Below, one piece after another: positions 1 through 6,001 of a DNA stretch of 10,833 bases. Location of the stretch: NCBI GenBank assembly GCA_038230275.1, contig JBBRNO010000186.1, forward strand, positions 1-10,833, written 5' to 3'. Within the stretch, counting starts at the first letter, position 1; each line of letters opens with the position of its first letter. The stretch comes from JANXXV01 sp038230275. Its GTDB lineage: Bacteria > Acidobacteriota > Terriglobia > Bryobacterales > Bryobacteraceae. The notes under the pieces were generated by a model, which was not told the origin of the DNA, did not search any database, and saw only the letters and a list, made by a program, of their open reading frames with translations. The position numbers and the translations under genes were made by a program.

Positions 1-231
1 AGTTTCCGAGCCGCGACTGTAACGGAGCGGTTTCCGGTAGTGTCCACCCAATTCGCGGACACTACACTAGGCGTAGCTGCAATTACAAAAGAAACAAATC
101 AAGCGGTCAGCCACGAACCTGCTGAGTTTTTCGGCATTGCCCCTTAACGGGCGTGTTATCCTTCTCATTGTGCGCATCCACTACAAGCGACACGTCGACC
201 TGACAGACCACTAGCTTTGGAGGCTAGTTGT
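1..231. other. Intergenic leader with a 9-bp inverted repeat
   Basis: I see no convincing gene here. A perfect inverted repeat, GTAGTGTCC at 37-45 and GGACACTAC at 57-65, encloses an 11-base centre. It could be an operator or a leftover insertion-sequence end; the sequence alone does not decide. Just before the first gene, GGAGG at 219-223 is a clear ribosome binding site. I could not assign a convincing -35/-10 pair in this stretch. Confidence 0.5.
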
Positions 232-693
232 ATGCGCAGCGACATGGGCCGAGTGGTGATCGAACGGCCTCGTTATGGCTCCTCTCAAAAGAGCCCCAAG
301 ATCCGGCACTTCCCGGGCAAAATCGATGTAGACGGAGATTACGACGGTCCCATCCGATTGCCGTCCTCTCCCGGCAAGGTCGAAGGGTTCGTGCCTAAAA
401 TCGAGGGCAAGAGTTTTACCGACCTGCTGGGCCCCCTCCGGCGGTATCTCCAGAAAAATGTGGGTCGCCCTTGGGATAAGGTCCACAGTGAAGCCAACGC
501 GGTGCTGAAGGCCGGCGGGTGGGGCGTGCAACACGTCTTTCAAGTTCATTTTTTGGATGAGGTGGATCGCCAGGTCTTCCGGCGGGAGGACGGCCGGCTC
601 ATCTCGCGCCGGTCTGGTTCCGAGCGTCAGGTGAGAGGCTTCTACGTTCATCCCCGGACGGGACTGCTCTGTTACGCCCGCGCCGCGGCCTAA
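232..693 (+). CDS. Conserved hypothetical protein, 153 aa
   Basis: No function is known to me. The ATG at 232 is chosen because GGAGG at 219-223 lies eight bases upstream; a TTG at 217 in the same frame overlaps that site and is less likely. The protein is basic and soluble, with no signal peptide or membrane segment. It opens with a charged stretch (MRSDMGRVVIERPR) and has a central block, FTDLLGPLRRYLQKNVGRPWDKVHSE, around residues 62-87. From memory this resembles short hypothetical proteins of Acidobacteria and Planctomycetes that share a 'DLLGPLRRYL..GRPWDKV' core. A second block rich in His, Val and Asp (GVQHVFQVHFLDEVDRQVF) follows at 98-116. It reads as an intact gene with normal codon use. 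The long open frame on the opposite strand over the same bases looks like a shadow. The neighbours do not suggest a role. Confidence 0.75.
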   Translation: MRSDMGRVVIERPRYGSSQKSPKIRHFPGKIDVDGDYDGPIRLPSSPGKVEGFVPKIEGKSFTDLLGPLRRYLQKNVGRPWDKVHSEANAVLKAGGWGVQHVFQVHFLDEVDRQVFRREDGRLISRRSGSERQVRGFYVHPRTGLLCYARAAA

Positions 694-710
694 AGCGTTA
701 GAGTTTCGCC

Positions 711-1199
711 ATGAAATCCACGGCGTTGCGTTGCGCGGTTCTCTTCCTTTCATTGGCGGTGATTGGTGGTTGGTGATTGGTGGTTGGGCTGCCGTCGAGG
801 AGATCCATCTCGCGTTTCTCCGAGAGCGCAGCCTCCCCTTCGCGCGGGGATTTTCAAGATATCCGAGTCTACCGATCCGAGGTGGTTCTTAAGTTACTGG
901 GCCCTGCAATCGGTTGACCTCCCTGCCAATCACCACAGCCGCGGTGATCGCGAATTACAACTACCCGTTGGATGACAGGGTTCGTGCCGAGTACAACAAC
1001 CAGAGCGCGCCCTCCGCGTTCTATATCATTTATTGCGGATTCTCACTGCCACACTGGTGCTGAGCCCTTCCTCGCCGGAGCCCTGCGGACCAAAGCGGTC
1101 ACGGCCCTGCTGGATACCATCGACGGTAATTACTCCGCGGGGAGCAATTCCATTCTGTTGCCGCCAAGATTCGCGGTTCTAATTGCCAGCCTCTCATAA
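711..1199 (+). pseudogene. Decayed gene for a secreted protein
   Basis: An ATG at 711 opens a good signal peptide (MKSTALRCAVLFLSLAVIGG), but translation stops at TGA 774. A perfect 14-bp tandem duplication (GTGATTGGTGGTTG at 759-772 and 773-786) causes that stop. Taking out one copy restores a frame reading on through WAAVEEIHLAFLRERSLPFAR. Shifting frame again near 847 gives DFQDIRVYRSEVVLKLLGPAIG, ending at 915. Two further plausible stretches follow in different frames: the residues around YPLDDRVRAEYNNQSAPSAF (about 967-1030) and ALRTKAVTALLDTIDGNY (about 1078-1135), the latter running to a stop at 1197. At least three frame changes would be needed to join them. This is what an old broken gene looks like, but the reconstruction is mine and the protein family is not recognised. 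Independent chance ORFs remain possible. Confidence 0.35.
759..786. repeat. Perfect 14-bp tandem duplication
   Basis: GTGATTGGTGGTTG occurs twice head to tail, at 759-772 and 773-786. Because 14 is not a multiple of three it shifts the frame, and it sits just after the signal-peptide codons of the decayed gene at 711. It resembles a replication-slippage duplication. Confidence 0.9.
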
Positions 1200-1316
1200 A
1201 CGACAAGCGTGCCGCCCGCGATGCGGCTTGCTGCGATCTATCGATTATTTGGCAGTGGTCCATGGCGAGATTTCGAACCCTCTCATCACCTGCGATATTG
1301 TGGAGGCAACCAGGAA

Positions 1317-2336
1317 ATGCCGATGAGCAACGATCGTGGCAAACGCAAGGTGGCGAGTTCCGCGCGCGCTGAACTCGAAATCGGGCTGACGGAATACCGC
1401 GAGGAAAGCACCGTTCCGAAAGCCTCGGATCCATATGACGATGTTGTTGCGGGGGCACCGGAAAAATATAGAGCTTGGATACGCCGAATTGCACAGGTCC
1501 TTCAAGATAGTGAGGCGGAAGGCAATGCGATGGAGTTGAAATGGTTTTTGGAACGTGTGCGGAATCACCAAAAAGGGCTGCACGGCGATGTACTCTCCGC
1601 CTCGATGTCGTTTCTGAATAGCGCGGATTATGAGAAAAGGCCTGGGGAAGACGACTCCCGCGTTCTCTGGGAGGCAGTCCGATACTGCAACGGCACCATC
1701 GTCTCCTTGATTGGGGACGCACTTGCCGAAGGGAACGCCTACTCTCGAACAATGGCGGCAAAGTGGCTTCCCAAATACGCGCCAGATGCTTCCGCGATCC
1801 CTCTACTCATGAGTGCGCTCACCGACAAGGAGGCTGAAGTAAGCTGGTGGGCCGCCGTTCATCTGAGCCGCCTGGCTCCGGAAACTCCCGGGCTGGTCGC
1901 CGTTCTCGTCAAGGCACTAAATGGACATTGGCTTTCGTCCGCGCGAGTATGCTGGGACTTCGGATCTTATGGGGAAGGGGAAGCTGCCGAAGCCTTGGGG
2001 CGCCTCGGCGCGCGAGCCATGGCGGCGGTGCCGGCGTTGATAGCCGCGATTCCGAAATTGCAAGAGTATCAAGAGTACGATGCCCAACTGGCGGCGCGAG
2101 CGGTTTGGAGAATCACCGGCGCCGAGGCCTGTTTGCGTCTCTTAACTCCGCTCATCCCGGGAAAGAATGTTGTCGCGAAAGTTGTCGAAGAAATCAATCA
2201 CGTTGCGCGCGGCGCCGCAGCGAATAGATCGCCGGAAGATCCGGCCCATGCGTGTTTCGTAGCCCGCTTCCTGTGGCGTGAAGGAGAAGACGACTATTGG
2301 AAGTTTCGTGCTCCCGATGCCCGGGGCGCAGTCTAA
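1317..2336 (+). CDS. HEAT-repeat-like protein, 339 aa
   Basis: The protein is predicted to be a helical, soluble scaffold with no signal peptide or membrane span. The middle and C-terminal half is built of paired alanine/leucine-rich helices typical of HEAT or PBS-lyase repeats: roughly residues 125-150 (SLIGDALAEGNAYSRTMAAK), 157-188 (ASAIPLLMSALTDKEAEVSW), 190-230 and 231-267, where GARAMAAVPALIAAIPKL begins the last unit. The N-terminal 120 residues are charged, begin with a basic tail and show no family I recognise. I placed the start at ATG 1317 because GGAGG at 1302-1306 lies ten bases ahead; ATG 1323, two codons on, is an alternative with AGGA at 1312. The frame is open back to 1209 but has no good site there. 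The gene converges on the metallopeptidase gene with 41 bases between. HEAT repeats usually bind proteins; a target cannot be named. Confidence 0.75.
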   Translation: MPMSNDRGKRKVASSARAELEIGLTEYREESTVPKASDPYDDVVAGAPEKYRAWIRRIAQVLQDSEAEGNAMELKWFLERVRNHQKGLHGDVLSASMSFLNSADYEKRPGEDDSRVLWEAVRYCNGTIVSLIGDALAEGNAYSRTMAAKWLPKYAPDASAIPLLMSALTDKEAEVSWWAAVHLSRLAPETPGLVAVLVKALNGHWLSSARVCWDFGSYGEGEAAEALGRLGARAMAAVPALIAAIPKLQEYQEYDAQLAARAVWRITGAEACLRLLTPLIPGKNVVAKVVEEINHVARGAAANRSPEDPAHACFVARFLWREGEDDYWKFRAPDARGAV

Positions 2337-2377
2337 GCGGGCTTGAGACGATACGAATCCAGAACGATGGGCGATCC

Positions 2378-3130
2378 TCAATAAACAGGCGGCGGCAGCC
2401 ATGGCGGCCTTGTCGGCTTGAATGAGATGCACCCATTCGGGCCGGACGTATATCCCGCCATAAAAGCCTCGATTCTCTGTGTTCCATTTCCGTGCGCGTT
2501 GTCAAGCTGGCCGGCTCCCGCCGGATCGCCAAGCAAGCGCATCGCCGCTTTCGCTTCCGCGATATCGTGAGGACGGAGCATATGCTCCAAACCTAACTGA
2601 TAAGCCATGCCGCCGGCGAAACAGTCGGCATTCTGTTCATTAGGAAAGCCGAAGATGGCCGTGATTCCGAGCTTATACTGGAGCGCGTGGCCAATTTCAT
2701 GCGCCAGGGCCACGACTGCCGCGAAATCGCCAGGCGAACCAGTAAGCTTCCCGACCTTCTTATTTAATCCAGCCAGGAAATACCCATCGTACGAGATGGA
2801 GTTGCTGGCAGGACAGTAGAAGGCGTTGTCCAGCACGGCCATTCGGCCGTCTCCGCATTTCCAGGAGAGCCTTGCGTTTCGGGCCTTACCCCCGTCGACA
2901 ATAAACGGCGGATCGTATTTGCGCCCGTAGGGAAGTAAGAACCGAGACCAAACCTTTTCCAGGTATTTCTTTATCCCCTCGGCGTTTTTCTCCACAACCG
3001 CAACATCGGCCTCACTCACGCTGCTGTCAATCATCCGGAGAAAGTCGTGAGCTTGCTCTCGCGTTCCATCCGGCTGGGCGCGCAGACCGGCCGCCGCTAA
3101 GAAGAATATCGCGTAGACTCTAAGATTCAT
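2378..3130 (-). CDS. Secreted YpfJ-like neutral zinc metallopeptidase, 250 aa
   Basis: This is probably an exported zinc-dependent peptidase of the putative neutral zinc metallopeptidase group (YpfJ type, Pfam Zn_peptidase). From the chosen ATG at 3130 the first 19 residues form a signal peptide (MNLRVYAIFFLAAAGLRAQ). The active-site motif HEIGH is at residues 144-148, where the two histidines bind zinc and the glutamate is the general base. The downstream EQNADCFAG at 165-173 matches the family's E-x-x-ADC-x-AG block and supplies the third ligand. A later NAHGNGTQRIEAFMAGY segment (211-227) corresponds to the family's 'HG..EQR...F..G' end. Earlier cysteines at 92 and 106 could pair by disulphide. 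The same frame is open to a GTG at 3292, but the extra 54 residues are not signal-like. GAAAGG precedes ATG 3130. The substrate is unknown. A small upstream ORF may overlap the start by four bases (ATGA). Confidence 0.85.
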   Translation of the reverse strand: MNLRVYAIFFLAAAGLRAQPDGTREQAHDFLRMIDSSVSEADVAVVEKNAEGIKKYLEKVWSRFLLPYGRKYDPPFIVDGGKARNARLSWKCGDGRMAVLDNAFYCPASNSISYDGYFLAGLNKKVGKLTGSPGDFAAVVALAHEIGHALQYKLGITAIFGFPNEQNADCFAGGMAYQLGLEHMLRPHDIAEAKAAMRLLGDPAGAGQLDNAHGNGTQRIEAFMAGYTSGPNGCISFKPTRPPWLPPPVY

Positions 3131-3294
3131 GCGTGCCCTTTCTCTGTGTGAAATTGCCAGCTGGCTGAAAGCGGTCGCCAACCCGCTCGGGAAGAACCAA
3201 TTGTCCGGCAGGTAAGCCGTATTAATACCGGACCTACCTGTGCCTGTATTCTCGCGGCCGCATTCTGCGCCTTGCAATTCGGACAAGTGCACAT
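3127..3294 (-). CDS. Possible 55-aa zinc-ribbon-like small ORF
   Basis: A short frame starts at ATG 3294 and encodes MCTCPNCKAQNAAARIQ at its beginning, with a C-x-C-x-x-C cluster such as starts a zinc knuckle. AGGA lies about ten bases ahead of the ATG. The frame ends in TGA at 3129-3127, giving the four-base ATGA overlap with the metallopeptidase start that is common in translationally coupled genes. After residue 20 the composition is not convincing: it is rich in Arg, Ser and Trp, with only one more cysteine. It may be a real small gene, a fragment of one, or chance. Confidence 0.25.
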   Translation of the reverse strand: MCTCPNCKAQNAAARIQAQVGPVLIRLTCRTIGSSRAGWRPLSASWQFHTEKGHA

Positions 3295-3436
3295 GGACTT
3301 ATAATCCTATTCTCGAGCAGAGCGCTGTCGTCCTTCCAGCGAGCCATACAGGAACTTCGCTGCGGATGGTAAGAACGCTACGGAGGAATTAAAGATCACG
3401 CAGTCGCGTGGTTTTTCAACGGCCCGCGAAAACAGC
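3295..3436. other. Intergenic stretch, nothing recognised
   Basis: This lies between the secreted-protein gene and the small ORF/metallopeptidase pair, all on the minus strand. A minus-strand frame crosses it (3510 to 3307) but starts inside the neighbouring gene and has no ribosome site of its own. I found no clear terminator or promoter. Confidence 0.4.
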
Positions 3437-3970
3437 TCACTGGCCGATGTACTGCCACGTTTCGACGGCGTGTGGTTCATTTTGAGTGCTGCCAAACCAA
3501 TGAACGTCATAGGTCGGCGGGGAATTTGGAGTAGGGTTGAAGACCTTGACGAATCCGACTCTTTTGCTCCCGTAACTATAGTAGATGATGTCTTTCTCGA
3601 CGCATTGGAAGGTCAAGGTCGCGGCGCCGCTCGGTGTTCGCACCTGAATCGAGCTCGGACCATTTCTTTGCACGGCTGCCGACCCAGCCTTTCTATCTCC
3701 CGTTCCGGTCTGCGCCTGTGAAAACACGTCGTATCGGCCGTTCGGGATCATCGTCGGGCGCTGAAAAGGGCTTTGGTTGTTAGTATTGCCGCTGGAGCGT
3801 CCTATACTCCCTCCGGGGGCATTGGTCGGTGTTTCACACGGCTGTATCGACTGAGTCCTGGTGTTATTGCCGCGGTTCGGATTCGCGGCCTGTTGCGCAT
3901 GGGCGCAACACACAATGGCGCAACCAATTGCCAGTACCCGGCCAATCCTTTGGGATTTGCAAAGTGCCAT
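3437..3970 (-). CDS. Secreted hypothetical protein, 177 aa
   Basis: The function is not recognised. The ATG at 3970 follows AAGGTGG by a few bases and opens directly into a signal peptide: basic MALCKSQRIGRV, a hydrophobic core, then CCAHA|QQ with a likely cleavage after residue 25. A GTG at 4003 in the same frame would add eleven charged residues and spoil the signal. The mature protein starts with a low-complexity linker rich in Asn, Thr, Gln, Gly and Pro (about 26-78). A compact C-terminal part of about 100 residues follows, with beta-like stretches such as TLTFQCVEKDIIYYSYGSKR (118-137) and a final YDVHWFG..AVETWQYIGQ. Cys45 and Cys123 could form a disulphide. No catalytic motif is visible. 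It is probably periplasmic or secreted, and its relation to the neighbouring metallopeptidase on the same strand is unknown. Confidence 0.7.
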   Translation of the reverse strand: MALCKSQRIGRVLAIGCAIVCCAHAQQAANPNRGNNTRTQSIQPCETPTNAPGGSIGRSSGNTNNQSPFQRPTMIPNGRYDVFSQAQTGTGDRKAGSAAVQRNGPSSIQVRTPSGAATLTFQCVEKDIIYYSYGSKRVGFVKVFNPTPNSPPTYDVHWFGSTQNEPHAVETWQYIGQ

Positions 3971-4397
3971 AGGCCACCTTCTGTCCGCCTTCGCGGTTGT
4001 CACGAGCGATTCAACTTTGCACTTAATCTACCTCCACTTTCGGCGCATGTCAAACAGTACGCGAGAAAGTTGGCATGGGTGGGTGAACGGCCAATTTGCA
4101 GTGAATTCTTCGGATTGTTTCCGTCCGGGCGTTCCGGAAACAATGCTGGGCAGAGTTCGCCAGGATCACTCCCGTGAAGTCGGTTTCACGTCAACTTGCC
4201 AGATAACGTTCCGTCGAATCGGAGCCCCAACCGTCAGGGAGGGGTTGGGAATGGCTCCAGTATTTTGAGGTATTCCGAAACAGGCGGGCGTAAAACCACG
4301 ACGCAATACCCAGTCGTAATCGAGAACGAACGGGCCAGCGACGGTGCCTACATAACGTACCTTCCCGGCCGCATCGCGGGGTCGGCCTCCATCCCCC
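3971..4397. other. Gene-poor stretch with hairpins and a possible coding remnant
   Basis: No confident gene is seen. On the minus strand a frame ending at 4166 reads protein-like over its last 65 or so residues (for example GTVAGPFVLDYDWVLRRGF), but its only start lies inside the neighbouring membrane-protein gene in another frame, so it may be the tail of a lost gene. The stretch also holds the 10-bp stem at 4114-4144 and a 6-bp stem, CGTGAA at 4173-4178 with TTCACG at 4185-4190, next to the end of that remnant. Confidence 0.4.
4114..4144. repeat. Perfect 10-bp inverted repeat with 11-base loop
   Basis: ATTGTTTCCG at 4114-4123 is the exact reverse complement of CGGAAACAAT at 4135-4144. No T-run follows on either strand, so a rho-independent terminator is unlikely. 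It lies about 140 bases upstream of the secreted-protein start on the minus strand. It could be an operator, a 5' leader hairpin, or a repeat/IS end. Confidence 0.75.
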
Positions 4398-5318
4398 TCA
4401 ACTCCCCCGAAGCGCCGGGATCCCAAAGAAAAATACCGCCAGCCCAAACAAGAAGAACGCCGCCCCTGCCCCCGGCAAAGCATAAGCGTCGTTTACAATC
4501 CCCGGCTCCAACACCGCCAGATCCGGGTCACCCGGACTGTAAGCCACCGGCACCTTCGTTCCATACGGAAATCTTCCTGCTCCGGTCGCCGAATCCGCCG
4601 TCTGGCCAAAAAATCGCACGTCGGAGTACCTTCTCCGCCCCGCCACCTCATACCGGTAAATCAACCGCGATCCTCGTGCCGCTTCCTCTTCCCCAGGCTC
4701 CGCCTCCACGTTACGCGACGAAGAGTTACGCGACGAAGATTGCCGCCCGGAAAGAATCACGCCCTCAGCCACCGGCCATCCCCGGCTGGCATAAGCCCGC
4801 CACAGATCCACCAAACCCGCGGTCAGCATCGGCAGTCCAATCAGTACGAAAATCAGCGCAAAAACGGCCATCCCGTACCCCAGAAAGCTCCCGTCCGATC
4901 CTTGCGCCAACAGGCCAAACAGAATCGCCGGCAGGATAAACGCCACCCCGGCGCCGGGCAGCCACAACGAATCGAAATGAAATCCCGGTTCCACCACGGC
5001 AATCGACGGGTCCTTCGCATCGTAGCGGACTGGAACGGCAGCGCCCGCCCGATAGCGCATCCGCTTCAGCTCTTCCCCGGACGAATTACTCGCTCCCGAA
5101 GTCTGGCCAAACCGGATCACGGCCGTTGCATAATCAACCCCATTCACCCGGTAGCGAAACTCGACGCCGGTTTCCGGACTGGACTGCGTCACCACGCCCG
5201 TCGCCGCCGGCCATTGGGCACTCGAAACACCACGCCAGACGTTCCGCGATCCAAACCCCAGCATGAATAGTCCCGGCAGCAGGAAGAGCCCTAAGCCTAA
5301 GAATACAGCGACCTTCAT
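4398..5318 (-). CDS. Duplicated DUF3592-type membrane protein, 306 aa
   Basis: This is an integral membrane protein made of two copies of a DUF3592-like unit; the molecular role of this family is unknown to me. The first copy has a membrane span at residues 2-22, an extracytoplasmic beta domain and a span near 117-137. The second has a span at 148-170, the beta domain, and a span near 281-300. The halves share W-P-A/V-A-x-G-V (36-42 and 181-187), Y-R-Y-x-V (56-60 and 221-225), F-G-Q-T (70-73 and 237-240), V-P-V-x-Y...DP..AV-x-EPG (95-112 and 256-273) and LPGAG (120-124 and 281-285). I chose ATG 5318 because it leads straight into the first span; a GTG at 5357 would add thirteen residues, and neither has a clear ribosome site. 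A Ser/Arg/Asn and Glu-rich insert at 190-215 in the second copy carries a recent SSSRN duplication. The gene diverges from the zinc-ribbon gene across 70 bases. Confidence 0.8.
   Translation of the reverse strand: MKVAVFLGLGLFLLPGLFMLGFGSRNVWRGVSSAQWPAATGVVTQSSPETGVEFRYRVNGVDYATAVIRFGQTSGASNSSGEELKRMRYRAGAAVPVRYDAKDPSIAVVEPGFHFDSLWLPGAGVAFILPAILFGLLAQGSDGSFLGYGMAVFALIFVLIGLPMLTAGLVDLWRAYASRGWPVAEGVILSGRQSSSRNSSSRNVEAEPGEEEAARGSRLIYRYEVAGRRRYSDVRFFGQTADSATGAGRFPYGTKVPVAYSPGDPDLAVLEPGIVNDAYALPGAGAAFFLFGLAVFFFGIPALRGS
4710..4739. repeat. 15-bp in-frame tandem duplication (SSSRN twice)
   Basis: GTTACGCGACGAAGA occurs twice in tandem, at 4710-4724 and 4725-4739. It lies in the linker of the second DUF3592-like unit and encodes SSSRN twice on the minus strand. 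The repeat keeps frame, and copy number could vary between strains. Confidence 0.9.
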
Positions 5319-5388
5319 GCGGGCAAGTATATCGGGAAACCCCGAGAGAGAAAACACCTACGAAATCTACACTGTCTATTTGAAGCCA

Positions 5389-5589
5389 ATGAAACCGACC
5401 TGTCCAAAATGCGGCTGGACCACCACTCACCGCTCCACCCTGAACGGCATAAGAGATGTCATCCTGGGCTGGTGTCTGTTCATCCCCTTCCGTTGCCGCA
5501 GTTGCGGCAGGCGCTTCTTCCGCTTTTCTACCTCCGCCCAGCAAGCCTCCAGCGGATCGGCCGTGGCCGGTCCCACCAGGTTGAATTGA
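5389..5589 (+). CDS. Small zinc-ribbon protein, 66 aa
   Basis: This is a short protein with a two-part zinc-binding site. CPKC at residues 5-8 and CRSC at 36-39 give four cysteines in the C-x2-C...C-x2-C pattern of a zinc ribbon, with an aromatic and basic end to the fold (GRRFFRF, 40-46). Between them lies a hydrophobic stretch (GIRDVILGWCLFIPFRC, 20-36). This build, CPKCG..HRS...FIPFRC..CG.RF, is one I associate with small uncharacterised acidobacterial proteins. The last 20 residues are Ser/Ala/Gly-rich and probably disordered. The frame is open upstream to 5263, but that part overlaps the divergent gene, and ATG 5389 lies directly before the first ribbon. A strong ribosome site is not visible. 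It may bind nucleic acid or protein, or sit at the membrane; none of these is shown by the sequence. Confidence 0.6.
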   Translation: MKPTCPKCGWTTTHRSTLNGIRDVILGWCLFIPFRCRSCGRRFFRFSTSAQQASSGSAVAGPTRLN

Positions 5590-5673
5590 ATTCTCTCCCC
5601 CCTGTGTGTTATCTATAGGTTTATCCCCATTTGTCCCGCAGTCAACCGCGGCAACCTTGAGCAGGATTAACAC

Positions 5674-5934
<261 letters not shown>

Positions 5935-5980
5935 CCGCCCCGCTGCCTGGCTTACTAAGGACGCGATCCATTGCCATGAA

Positions 5981-5989
5981 TGCTAGAAT
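5981..5989 (+). promoter_or_regulatory. Extended -10 box before the TolB/TPR gene
   Basis: TGCTAGAAT matches the extended -10 form TGn-TATAAT with only one mismatch in TAGAAT. A start point six or seven bases later would lie at about 5996, leaving a leader of only about six bases before ATG 6002, too short for a ribosome site. This fits the absence of a Shine-Dalgarno there. No clear -35 was found, as is allowed for extended -10 promoters. Confidence 0.4.
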
Positions 5990-6001
5990 CGGTATTCCCC
6001 T

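Noticed and set aside
211..753. 180-codon open frame on the minus strand
   Set aside because: It is the reverse shadow of the 153-aa gene, which has the ribosome site and protein-like composition.
1099..1761. 220-codon open frame on the minus strand
   Set aside because: It overlaps the HEAT-repeat-like gene and is rich in Arg, Pro, Ser and Cys, typical of a shadow frame in GC-rich DNA.
3307..3510. 67-codon frame on the minus strand
   Set aside because: It starts inside the secreted-protein gene, has no ribosome site, and shows no recognisable motif.
5581..5615. Possible ferredoxin promoter (TTGAAT with TTATCT or TATCTA)
   Set aside because: The -10 match is poor in each register, so I did not call it.
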